This document shows, in pieces, positions 8,223 to 15,589 of a DNA stretch of 37,313 bases. Both the position numbers and the translations under genes were made by a program. Below the pieces are notes generated by a model. The model had not been told where the DNA came from, searched no databases, and was given only the letters and a program-made list of their open reading frames with translations. The DNA lies in contig CAYSSS010000008.1 of the NCBI GenBank assembly GCA_964433975.1, positions 1-37,313 of the forward strand, read 5' to 3'. The DNA is from 2-01-FULL-45-10 sp964433975 (lineage in GTDB: Bacteria; Omnitrophota; Gorgyraeia; 2-01-FULL-45-10). Each line of letters begins with the position of its first letter. The stretch's first letter is position 1.

Positions 8223-8460
8223 TTTTTGAAATAATCTTAGTGTTACGGGTATAGCTGTAGCCCGTGGTGGATGTAGAGCGGTGGGCTACCAGTATCTTCG
8301 CGCCTACCAATTCTTCGAGGGCCTTCTTCACTTTCGCCCTGTCTTCACGCACCCATGTTGATACGCCGCGGGGCGTATCGATAGATGCCTGATTTTCGTG
8401 AAAGAACTTCATTATCTTCATGTGCAGTTCCGACCCGACTCTTTTATTTGTGTCTTCCAT
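8191..8460 (-). CDS. Small winged-helix protein
   Basis: An 89-aa protein with helix-turn-helix character: a helical N-terminus, SIDTPRGVSTWVREDRAKVKK (helix 2-turn-helix 3), LEELVGAKILVAH and the wing STTGYSYTRN, then a basic C-terminal helix ending LLKRRTA. This is the size and layout of stand-alone winged-helix DNA-binding domains. ATG preceded by AAAGGAAAG. It overlaps the HD-GYP gene by 17 nt upstream and the helicase by 32 nt downstream, so the three are a coupled unit. It may be a regulator or a DNA-binding partner of the helicase-nuclease; neither is demonstrated by sequence. Confidence 0.7.
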   Translation of the reverse strand: MEDTNKRVGSELHMKIMKFFHENQASIDTPRGVSTWVREDRAKVKKALEELVGAKILVAHRSTSTTGYSYTRNTKIISKIEKLLKRRTA

Positions 8461-9970
8461 ATCTTTCCTTTGCCAGCATAGATCTCACGTCCTGCCTGCC
8501 GACCACCTCGAGCAGGGCTTGGACGACTTTAGGGTCAAACTGCGTACCGGAGTTGGCTTTTATCTCCTGCAGGGCAACATTCATCGATTTCGCGCTCCTG
8601 TAAGGTCTTTTGGCTATCATAGCTTCAAATGCGCTCACTACGGTCATTATCCTGGCGCCAAGCGGAATCTGGTCCTTCTTTAATCCTTTAGGATAGCCGC
8701 TTCCATCGTAATTTTCATGGTGATGGAGTATCAGGGGTATGATGCCTTTTAACGATTTCATCGGTTTTAATATCTGCGCGCCTATCACAGGATGCTCTTT
8801 CACCAGCTTGTACTCTCTGCCCGTGAGTTTCGCCGGTTTCTTTAATACGTCATCCGGCACAATGAGCTGCCCCGCATCATGCAGCAATATGGCGTATTCG
8901 ATCTCCTTTAATTCCTTGTCCGACATTCTCATACTCTGTCCAATGAGAGTAGCTATCCTCAGGAAAGACGCGCGCGGCAGATATACGCCCTTGGCGCGGG
9001 TACTTACCATGGTGGCGAGGCTCTTTATGATACCATCGGTAAGCTTCTCCTGCTCTTTATAGAGCTGGGCATTCTTTATCGCTATGACCGCCTGCTCTGA
9101 GAGAGTCGACATTATCTCCTGATCGAATGACGTGAAAGGTTTTTTGTCAACTTTGTCGTACAGCGTTATGACGCCTATGACATCTTCGTCTATTAATGGC
9201 GTTGCCAGGTAGTTTTTGCCCCTTATGGGCCTGCCGAACTTCACGGCCTTTCCAGGAGACCATCTACCTATCCGGACTTTCTTCAACCTTGACTTTTTCT
9301 CCCTGAGGTCTATCGTGGCCTTAGGCAACAAGAGCTTCCTGGTGGAGTCAACGAGCTTTATCGAGCACCTATGCGCCCTCATTATCTGTAGGGACAATCG
9401 TGCCACCCTGGGCAGAAGCTCATTCATATCAAGGGTTGACCCTATAAGCCTGTGAACCGTGTGAACGGTAGATAACGCTATAGCACGGGGCCTTATCGTT
9501 TCATAAAGCTTCGACAGCTCCAGCTCCTTTTGCACCTCCCTGACTATGGCATCGGTAAATGCGGCGAATATATCTATGACCTGCGCGGGCACGTCTTTTT
9601 TTGTGTAGCATGTGCCCAGATAGCCGTACAATTTATCCCCTTGGTGTATAGGGTATACGAATCCGTGCAGTCCTTCGTCACATTCAAAGCGGACAAGAGT
9701 CTTCGCCATGCCGCACTTTTTAACCACCTGCCATAGCATCTTTACGCAATCGATATTTTTGCCGGAGCCGGGGCCTTTCAGGAACGGGCAGGTGCCCGAG
9801 ATGATATTCTTGAGGTCCGATAATGCGGGATAGGGCTGCTCTATAATCCACCAGAGAGCTGAGTTGAGACATACTCCGAAGCACTCCTCCTCTTTCTTGA
9901 GGCTTAAGCTCTTCTTTAGCCTGTCGAAGAGTTCCTTCTGGTATTCTTTGCTATTCTTTATATCTTCCAC
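8444..9970 (-). CDS. PocR-like/GAF/HD-GYP signalling protein, metal site degenerate
   Basis: A 508-aa cytoplasmic protein. Residues ~25-150 form a cysteine-containing PocR-like sensory region, ~170-305 a GAF domain (CSIKLVDSTRKLLLP ... LATPLIDEDVIGVITLYD), and ~310-490 an HD-GYP domain with LLHDAGQL (H364-D365), KEHPVIGAQIL (His393) and HHHENYDGSGYP. HD-GYP enzymes hydrolyse c-di-GMP. Here the first metal-ligand histidine (normally HSxRV) is missing, the segment reading ASFLRIA, and the final Asp ligand (ADxFDA) is VVSAFEA. The usual DIGK is DAGQ. It may therefore be a c-di-GMP sensor rather than an active phosphodiesterase. Start is GTG with no Shine-Dalgarno, just after a perfect promoter. 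First gene of an operon with the winged-helix protein and helicase. Confidence 0.85.
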   Translation of the reverse strand: MEDIKNSKEYQKELFDRLKKSLSLKKEEECFGVCLNSALWWIIEQPYPALSDLKNIISGTCPFLKGPGSGKNIDCVKMLWQVVKKCGMAKTLVRFECDEGLHGFVYPIHQGDKLYGYLGTCYTKKDVPAQVIDIFAAFTDAIVREVQKELELSKLYETIRPRAIALSTVHTVHRLIGSTLDMNELLPRVARLSLQIMRAHRCSIKLVDSTRKLLLPKATIDLREKKSRLKKVRIGRWSPGKAVKFGRPIRGKNYLATPLIDEDVIGVITLYDKVDKKPFTSFDQEIMSTLSEQAVIAIKNAQLYKEQEKLTDGIIKSLATMVSTRAKGVYLPRASFLRIATLIGQSMRMSDKELKEIEYAILLHDAGQLIVPDDVLKKPAKLTGREYKLVKEHPVIGAQILKPMKSLKGIIPLILHHHENYDGSGYPKGLKKDQIPLGARIMTVVSAFEAMIAKRPYRSAKSMNVALQEIKANSGTQFDPKVVQALLEVVGRQDVRSMLAKERYGRHK

Positions 9971-9976
9971 GGTTTA

Positions 9977-10005
9977 ATTATAGTTTGCCATTCGTCGATT
10001 GTCAA
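9977..10005 (-). promoter_or_regulatory. Perfect-consensus sigma-70 promoter, leaderless
   Basis: Minus strand TTGACA (10000-10005), 17-nt spacer, TATAAT (9977-9982). Only 6 nt separate the -10 from the GTG of the HD-GYP gene, so the expected transcription start coincides with the start codon. Confidence 0.8.
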
Positions 10006-10020
10006 CCTCTGCAGTTCCGG

Positions 10021-10431
10021 TCATCTCTTTATGGTCTTGAAGCTCCATACGGTATCGTGCCGGCTCCAGACGTTCAGGGATGCGTCGCGCTGTTCGACGT
10101 ACCAGCTATAAGTCACGCCGTCTTCGAATTTGTCTGCGGGAATATCTATTGAGTATACGTCCCTTCCCAGCTCCTCAGATACGATAAAATCATACTTGAA
10201 GCCTTTTATCAATTTAAACCTGAACGTCTCCCTCCCACCTCCCGGGATAGGAGAGTTCTTCCATTTAAATGTTATGCCCGACTTCCCGGTCAGGTCTATC
10301 GTCGTCTCGTCATCCGGCGAAAGGAACGGAACATTCGGCACGTCGCTCCTCCTGCCTGCCGCATATGAGATCGCGCAAAGACTGAGGGTAACCATCATGA
10401 GAATTATTACCGAAAAAACAACTTTTCTCAT
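10021..10431 (-). CDS. Secreted protein of unknown function
   Basis: A 136-aa protein with a clear signal peptide (MRKVVFSVIILMMVTLSLCA, then ISYAA). The mature part (~110 aa) is beta-rich; the end, YSWYVEQRDASLNVWSRHDT followed by VWSFKT, resembles the terminal strands of fibronectin III or carbohydrate-associated beta-sandwich domains. The ATG at 10429-10431 is chosen over one 18 nt upstream because it follows GGGGAGGAGAT. Last gene of the run from the AAA ATPase; 45 nt after the DUF6485 gene. Function not recognised. Confidence 0.7.
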   Translation of the reverse strand: MRKVVFSVIILMMVTLSLCAISYAAGRRSDVPNVPFLSPDDETTIDLTGKSGITFKWKNSPIPGGGRETFRFKLIKGFKYDFIVSEELGRDVYSIDIPADKFEDGVTYSWYVEQRDASLNVWSRHDTVWSFKTIKR

Positions 10432-10476
10432 ATCTCCTCCCCACATCACACTGAGACGGTTTTATTTCGAAGCTGC

Positions 10477-10671
10477 CTACCTATGTTTAATGTAGTTTTC
10501 TATGGAACGATCGTAGCTCTTCTCGGAATTTTTGCTAAAATAGCATGCCGGCAGTTCGCCGCTTGACCTATGATAGGCAAGGCATTCGCAGCAAACCCCG
10601 TGCCTGGAGCACTCCGAATAGGTGCAGTTACATATTGAATCGTTCCTCTTCTTATTCGCGCAATCGGTCAT
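10477..10671 (-). CDS. Cysteine-rich DUF6485-type small protein
   Basis: A 64-aa protein with seven cysteines in a conserved-looking layout: CNCTYSECSRHGVCCECLAY, then HRSSGELPACYF. This matches from memory the DUF6485 family of small Cys-rich, probably zinc- or Fe-S-binding bacterial proteins of unknown function. ATG overlaps the TGA of the cupin gene (ATGA, 10668-10671), so translation is coupled. The pairing with a small cupin suggests a shared, uncharacterised role. Confidence 0.75.
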   Translation of the reverse strand: MTDCANKKRNDSICNCTYSECSRHGVCCECLAYHRSSGELPACYFSKNSEKSYDRSIENYIKHR

Positions 10672-10940
10672 TTAAAATTATAATGCTTTTTTACGGGTTC
10701 CTTTATATCCCACGTACATGAGAGTCCCTTGGGAAATGTAACAAAGTCCCCTTTGCCGAATTTAGCGGTCTTGCCGTCTTCTGTTTCAACGGCAACGCTG
10801 CCTTCCAGTATGTAGCATTCTTCGGTAGAATCGTAGTGCCAATCGAATCTCGATCTCTCTTTTGTCCAGATCGGCCACTTGCCGATACCCCTCTTCTCAA
10901 AATTGTCCTTATCAAGCTTCTCGACCTTTATCTCTGCCAT
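10668..10940 (-). CDS. Small cupin-domain protein
   Basis: A 90-aa single cupin of the cupin_3/DUF861 type: W-x-x-E/D-rich start (ERSRFDWHYDSTEECYILEG) followed by GSVAVETEDGKTAKFGKGDF and VTFPKGLSCTWDI. Such proteins resemble (S)-ureidoglycine aminohydrolase-like cupins, but tiny members are mostly uncharacterised. The ATG at 10938-10940 is preferred because of the GGAGATA site and because it begins the domain; upstream residues in the same frame look non-coding. It overlaps the DUF6485 gene by 4 nt. Confidence 0.8.
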   Translation of the reverse strand: MAEIKVEKLDKDNFEKRGIGKWPIWTKERSRFDWHYDSTEECYILEGSVAVETEDGKTAKFGKGDFVTFPKGLSCTWDIKEPVKKHYNFK

Positions 10941-11001
10941 AGCGCTATCTCCGGTTTGAAGTTTATTTGCAGCGCTCGTCACGCCACAAGGACATAAAAA
11001 A

Positions 11002-12153
11002 CTACACTCTCTCGTATGGCTCGAAGAACTTCTTGTATTCATCGAGCGCGTATCGATCCGTCATGCCCGCGATATAATCGCAGACAACCTGGTGTTTCTC
11101 CTCTTTCTTAAGGCGATTATGAGTCGACGGTGGAAGCTGTTCGGTTTTATCGAGGTATATATTGAAGAGCGAAGTGATGAACCTGTAGGCCTTGTTGGAC
11201 ATTCTGACTACCCTGTAATGCTGGTAAAGATTATGCTGCAGGAACTCCCGCATTGGTTTACGCATATTTTCGGCTTCTTTTGAGAAAGCAACGAGCCTGA
11301 CCGGAAGTTTCAGTATATCCTTCTGCTTGCGGATCTTGTAGCGCCTGATATTATTCTCGGTCTGTGTCAGCACATCCGTGACCTGTTCATTGATTATCGA
11401 GCGGATTATCTGGTATTTACGCACCTCGTCTTTTATGCCGGGATAGGCCTTGCGGATCTCTCTGTCTTTCTTGATCCATGCCGGAACGGCCTTGAGGTCC
11501 TCCTCCCGTATGAGCTTGCTCATTATCCCGTCGTCAAGATCATGATTATCGTAGGCGATTTCATCGGCTATATCGACTACCTGTATCTCCAGTAAGGGCG
11601 ACGCCGTGGACTCAAATGGTATGGCTGGTCTGGGCAGGTCGTACGCGGTGGAATGCTTGATGATTCCTTCGCGCACCTCGTATGTGAGATTCAATCCGGG
11701 AAAATCCGGATAGCGTTCTTCAAGGTGGTCTACCACTCTCAATCCGTGCGCGTTATGATCGAACCCTCCGTACTCCTTCATAAGCTCATGCAGGGCGTCC
11801 TCGCCTGAATGGCCGAAGGGCGTATGCCCCAGGTCATGTGCCAATGATATCGCTTCCACGAGATCTTCGTTAAGCTTCAAAGCCCTCGCTATGGACTTGG
11901 CTATCTGTGCGACTTCGAGCGTATGAGTGAGGCGCGTCCTGTAATAATCTCCCTCATGGTTCACAAAGACCTGTGTCTTATACTCCAGCTTCCTGAACGC
12001 GGTGGAATATATTATCCTGTCCCTGTCGCGCTGATAGCATGACCTGTAACTGTGCTCGCTCTCTTTATAATGCCTCCCCTTGGAGTGCTTGCTCTTCTGC
12101 GCGTACGGCGCGAGGAGTTCTTCCCTCTTTTCAAAGTCTATCCGTTTAAGCAT
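11002..12153 (-). CDS. dgt: dGTPase-like HD-domain dNTP triphosphohydrolase
   Basis: A 383-aa protein with the dGTPase/SAMHD1 HD-domain set: RDRDRIIYSTAFRKLEYKTQ, TRLTHTLEVAQIAKSIARAL (first His), SLAHDLGHTPFGHSGEDAL (HD), and VVDIADEIAYDNHDLDDG (last Asp). These enzymes cleave dNTPs to deoxynucleosides and triphosphate, controlling dNTP pools and sometimes restricting phage. The length fits the short dGTPase-like group. The ATG at 12151-12153 begins the family-typical N-terminus and lies 14 nt after the HIT gene. Substrate preference cannot be read from sequence. Confidence 0.9.
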   Translation of the reverse strand: MLKRIDFEKREELLAPYAQKSKHSKGRHYKESEHSYRSCYQRDRDRIIYSTAFRKLEYKTQVFVNHEGDYYRTRLTHTLEVAQIAKSIARALKLNEDLVEAISLAHDLGHTPFGHSGEDALHELMKEYGGFDHNAHGLRVVDHLEERYPDFPGLNLTYEVREGIIKHSTAYDLPRPAIPFESTASPLLEIQVVDIADEIAYDNHDLDDGIMSKLIREEDLKAVPAWIKKDREIRKAYPGIKDEVRKYQIIRSIINEQVTDVLTQTENNIRRYKIRKQKDILKLPVRLVAFSKEAENMRKPMREFLQHNLYQHYRVVRMSNKAYRFITSLFNIYLDKTEQLPPSTHNRLKKEEKHQVVCDYIAGMTDRYALDEYKKFFEPYERV

Positions 12154-12167
12154 GGAATTCTCATATA

Positions 12168-12629
12168 TTATTTTGAGCGGTAAATTTTGTACATTACATC
12201 CAGTGACTCGGATATCACCTTGGTGCCGCATGAGGCCGGCATGAAATTCGTGTCGCCGTTCCATCTGGGGACTACATGTATGTGTATATGACCGGCAAAG
12301 CCCGCTCCTGCCGCCTTACCTATGTTAAGCCCTATATTATAGCCCTGCGGCCTGATCTTCCTGTCAAGGACCTTCTTCGTCTTTACCACCAGATCCATCA
12401 GGTCTTTAAGCTCCCCGGGTTTCAAATGTTCCAGGCTCTTTACATGCCTGAAAGGAGCCACCATGACATGGCCGTTATTGTAGGGATATATATTCAGCAT
12501 CGAGAAAGAATATTTCGTCTTCTCCAGCACATAATCCTTCGGATCGCAGAATATACATCTCTTCTTTTTGCGGGAATAGATGTACTTACTTCTCCATGGG
12601 GCCCAAAGCTCTTTCATGCCGTTACTCAT
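12168..12629 (-). CDS. HIT-family nucleotide hydrolase/phosphorylase
   Basis: A 153-aa histidine-triad protein. The triad is HIHIHVVPRW near residue 119; the N-terminus has KELWAPWRSKYIYSRKKKRC and a CxxC (CIFC), typical of bacterial Ap4A-phosphorylase-like HIT proteins that may bind zinc. They act on dinucleoside polyphosphates or AMP conjugates. The start at 12627-12629 overlaps the end of the thymidylate synthase gene by 8 nt; a second ATG four codons on is also possible. Context (thymidylate synthase, dNTPase) suggests nucleotide house-cleaning. Confidence 0.85.
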   Translation of the reverse strand: MSNGMKELWAPWRSKYIYSRKKKRCIFCDPKDYVLEKTKYSFSMLNIYPYNNGHVMVAPFRHVKSLEHLKPGELKDLMDLVVKTKKVLDRKIRPQGYNIGLNIGKAAGAGFAGHIHIHVVPRWNGDTNFMPASCGTKVISESLDVMYKIYRSK

Positions 12630-13428
12630 TCTTCAGCCGTTCTTTCGCGTCCTCAAAAAAAGGCCGCGCGAATTCGCTCGACCATGTCTTCTCTTCAAAA
12701 GGCCGCTCTCCGACCGTCTTAAGGAATTTTTTAAACTCTTCCGCATAGCTGCCGTAAATGTGAAAACTGTCGCTTATATCGACGTATCTTCCGACAGTGA
12801 CATCTTTTTTTATCCTCTTTGAGATCTCTTTCGCCATCAATAGCTGGAGATCCGTGAGCGCGAACATATTCATGAAGCTCGCCTTATATCCGTCGCGGGA
12901 CCTCCAGTGCGTATTCATGTTGAGCGACAACTCTCCGCTCTCCTGCTCAACCAATCTGCACCATATCCTTTGTAAACACGGCGGATCGTCCGTGAACGGG
13001 TCCATACCGGGATTCCAAGTTATAGCTTGCGCGCGCCGTGAATAATGGGTCCGGGACAGCTTATCTATGATGTACTCTATCTGGTTAACGGCCTTTCCTT
13101 CTATATTAAAACCGAACATCCTCTGATGATACGTATATGTCCATTTTCCCTCTTCCGGTTTTATCCAATGATCGTGGATACCTAAAACCACTTCCTGCCT
13201 GTAGACTTCCAGGTCTTCCAGGCCTCCGGGAAATGCCCTATGGATACGCGGTTCCGCCATAGGGTCATCCACCGCCATTATCATAGTGCAGTCTTTGCTT
13301 GACGGATCCAAAGGTTTGTCATATTCCGTTTTTATAGAGAGGCCGTCTCTCCATGTGGCTATAACAGCCTTCTCCCAAACCTCCGGGAGCGTCCTTCCTT
13401 CTATCTTTATTACCGGTATATCCTGCAT
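12622..13428 (-). CDS. Thymidylate synthase, methanogen-like divergent type
   Basis: A 268-aa protein aligning with the ThyA core: YHQRMFG, SRRAQAITWNPG (phosphate-binding Arg pair), DPPCLQRIW (catalytic Cys in PPC), HWRSRDGYKASFMNM (the RSxD...N segment) and SDSFHIYGSY (His/Tyr of the D-x-H-x-Y motif). The Asn equivalent to E. coli Asn177 is retained, favouring dUMP over dCMP. However the residue after the catalytic Cys is Leu rather than His, and Gln151 is not kept. This resembles, from memory, the archaeal/methanogen-type ThyA. Likely role: reductive methylation of dUMP to dTMP. No dihydrofolate reductase is adjacent. Next to HIT and dNTPase genes. Confidence 0.75.
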   Translation of the reverse strand: MQDIPVIKIEGRTLPEVWEKAVIATWRDGLSIKTEYDKPLDPSSKDCTMIMAVDDPMAEPRIHRAFPGGLEDLEVYRQEVVLGIHDHWIKPEEGKWTYTYHQRMFGFNIEGKAVNQIEYIIDKLSRTHYSRRAQAITWNPGMDPFTDDPPCLQRIWCRLVEQESGELSLNMNTHWRSRDGYKASFMNMFALTDLQLLMAKEISKRIKKDVTVGRYVDISDSFHIYGSYAEEFKKFLKTVGERPFEEKTWSSEFARPFFEDAKERLKNE

Positions 13429-13449
13429 ATCTTTTATAAAAACCTTCCG

Positions 13450-13935
13450 TTAATGGATCTCTACTATAGTGCCTTCTATTTTTTTGTCAGTGACTTCGAG
13501 AATGCCGTAGGAGTTCTTTCGTGCGAATATCTTGTCAGTAGGGCTCCCCGGATTAAAATATAATACCCCGTCTTTCTTTATATTCATGGCCGCGTGTGAA
13601 TGGCCGAAGACCAGGACATCGATTTTATCGAACTCTCTGCGCACCGTGGACATTATTTCGGACGGAGCTCCGTAGCCGTGTATCAGCGCTATCTTGAACT
13701 TCCCTACGTTTACGACCTCTTTGACGTTCAGAGCCCTGCAGAGCTCTTTAGAGTCCATATTTCCGTAAACGGCCCTGGTCTCTTTCAAGGACTTAAGTTT
13801 TTCAAGCGTGCCGGCGTCTATAAGGTCTCCGGCGTGAAATATCATATCCACACCTTCTATCGCTTTATAGATCTCTTCCGGCAGGTCTTGCGCGGCTACC
13901 GGAATATGCGTATCTGAGAGCACCAGTATCTTCAA
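13450..13935 (-). CDS. YfcE/MJ0936-type metallophosphoesterase
   Basis: A 161-aa calcineurin-like phosphoesterase with all signature motifs: LVLSDTHI, IFHAGDLID, VYGNMDS, ALIHGYG and VFGHSHA, then NPGS. Small members of this family are Mn/Ni-dependent phosphodiesterases of unsettled physiological substrate. The start is a TTG overlapping the TGA of the AAA ATPase (TTGA, 13932-13935), so translation is coupled. Downstream is the thymidylate synthase. Confidence 0.9.
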   Translation of the reverse strand: MKILVLSDTHIPVAAQDLPEEIYKAIEGVDMIFHAGDLIDAGTLEKLKSLKETRAVYGNMDSKELCRALNVKEVVNVGKFKIALIHGYGAPSEIMSTVRREFDKIDVLVFGHSHAAMNIKKDGVLYFNPGSPTDKIFARKNSYGILEVTDKKIEGTIVEIH

Positions 13936-15563
13936 AATGCCACCATCCTTATCTTCCCGTAAAAGCCGAGAAGCTCATTAAGCGTAGCCAGGCCCCATAT
14001 CGACAGCTTGAGCTCCTTTGCCAGAAGATTGGCGTTTTCATCCATACCCGCCAACGGTATGATTATCTTGTTAGCTATTTTGTAATCGGAAGATTTTATA
14101 TTCCTTATGTACTCTATGATATCATTCTCCTTGACGGGCTCATCATAAGCCTGAACGAGCCATGAATTTCCCCTGAAAGTCGCGGCTATGAATTTTTTTT
14201 GACCGGTCGTCTCTTTCACCTCTACCTTCGTGAAATGCGGCAGTTTTATGTGCCTGGCATCTATCTGGACCAGCTCGCTTGAGAATGCATTGAAGAGCTG
14301 CGCTATCCTGGCGGTGGCATCCTTTTCCGACTCGGCCATAAATTCAGAGAGATACTCTTTCATCTCGCGGTCGAAGATATCGTTCCTGTTAAATATGCCG
14401 TCGACCAGGATATCCTTCCTCTTCTGGTATACATTTTTAAGCCAGAAGGCCAGTATGGGATCGTCTATTTTATAGAATATGCCGCTCTTGTGTATGAACC
14501 CAAGCTGGGACAGCTCAAGAAGGTCCTTAGAGACATCGGCTTGCTTTGATCTTATATTCCTTGATATATCGGAGAGCTTATTTCTTCCGGACGCGATCGA
14601 GACTAAGATGGCAAGATACCTCTCCTTGTATTTGGTATCTATAAGATCCAGTATGAAATTCAGGAGGTATTGATGTATCACGCCGTTAGCGTTGTATATG
14701 AGGTCTATGACGGCCCGGACAACTACATCGTTATCTATGAAGTTCGTCATGGCTTCGAGGGCGATCTCTTTGGATCTCTTCAGGAGCTGGTTTATATAGA
14801 AAGGGTTGCCGTCCGTGAACGCGATCAGGAAGATCTTCAATGCGGGCTCCGCGTCAAAGCCCGAAATTTGAGTCTCAATATATTTTTTCGCTACCTTGGT
14901 ATCGAATCCGGAAACTTTCACTATTTCAAAATTTCCGAAGAGCAGCGAAAGCTTCTCAGAGAGTATCTTCTTGAAGATCTGGTTCCGGGAGGAGGAGACT
15001 ATATACATCGTCTCCTTTTGTATCATTATCACCTTCCCGAAATTCAGGAAAGGGTTCTTCACTCCTATATGCTCGAGATTATCAAATTCATCGAGTATCA
15101 CGACGCACGAGCGCTTTATCTCCTCCTTGAGGGTGGAGGTAAGGCTCAAGAGGTCGAAATATGCCTCGTCAAAGTCCCCCTTATCGACATATAGATTAAT
15201 ATTCCTGATGGCGGAATATGTCTTCGGCAATAGTTCCTGGGCCTTGTCGAGAAGATTTTCAAGATCAAATCCTACGGCCTCTCCGGTTTTCGATAGGGCG
15301 TTATAGATGAGGGTCGCTATGAAACGGTTGGCGAATGACCGGAAAGGCTCTCTTACCACCTCGACGTATATGGTGATGAAGTCCTCTTCTTTGATAGAAT
15401 ACAGGAAATGGTGAAGTATCGATGTCTTTCCGGAAAGGCTCTGGCCCGTAAGAGCTATATTCTGCCTGTACCCATCCTTCAGGGCAAGCGTTCTCTTACT
15501 GAGGAGCTCCAGCACCTCTTCTCTTCCGAAAAACTTCTCACCAACTACCGGTTCGCTGAACAT
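13932..15563 (-). CDS. AAA ATPase of the archaeal-type ATPase_2 family with C-terminal REase-like region
   Basis: A 543-aa protein. N-terminal ATPase: FFGREEVLELL, Walker A GQSLSGKTS, Walker B SCVVILDEFDNLEH, sensor segment TMYIVSSSRN. A winged-helix follows (GRNKLSDISRNIRSKQADVS, then LGFIHKSG). The C-terminal ~120 residues (FTKVEVKETTGQKKFIAATF ... WLVQAYDEPVKENDIIEYIR) look like the PD-(D/E)XK-fold end domain found in related ATPases, but the catalytic E-x-K is not evident (VQAYDEP). Role unknown; possible STAND-like switch. ATG with GAGGATT site. First gene of the run containing the phosphoesterase, thymidylate synthase, HIT protein and dNTPase. Confidence 0.75.
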   Translation of the reverse strand: MFSEPVVGEKFFGREEVLELLSKRTLALKDGYRQNIALTGQSLSGKTSILHHFLYSIKEEDFITIYVEVVREPFRSFANRFIATLIYNALSKTGEAVGFDLENLLDKAQELLPKTYSAIRNINLYVDKGDFDEAYFDLLSLTSTLKEEIKRSCVVILDEFDNLEHIGVKNPFLNFGKVIMIQKETMYIVSSSRNQIFKKILSEKLSLLFGNFEIVKVSGFDTKVAKKYIETQISGFDAEPALKIFLIAFTDGNPFYINQLLKRSKEIALEAMTNFIDNDVVVRAVIDLIYNANGVIHQYLLNFILDLIDTKYKERYLAILVSIASGRNKLSDISRNIRSKQADVSKDLLELSQLGFIHKSGIFYKIDDPILAFWLKNVYQKRKDILVDGIFNRNDIFDREMKEYLSEFMAESEKDATARIAQLFNAFSSELVQIDARHIKLPHFTKVEVKETTGQKKFIAATFRGNSWLVQAYDEPVKENDIIEYIRNIKSSDYKIANKIIIPLAGMDENANLLAKELKLSIWGLATLNELLGFYGKIRMVAF

Positions 15564-15589
15564 AATGAATCCTCATTAAACAATCTATG

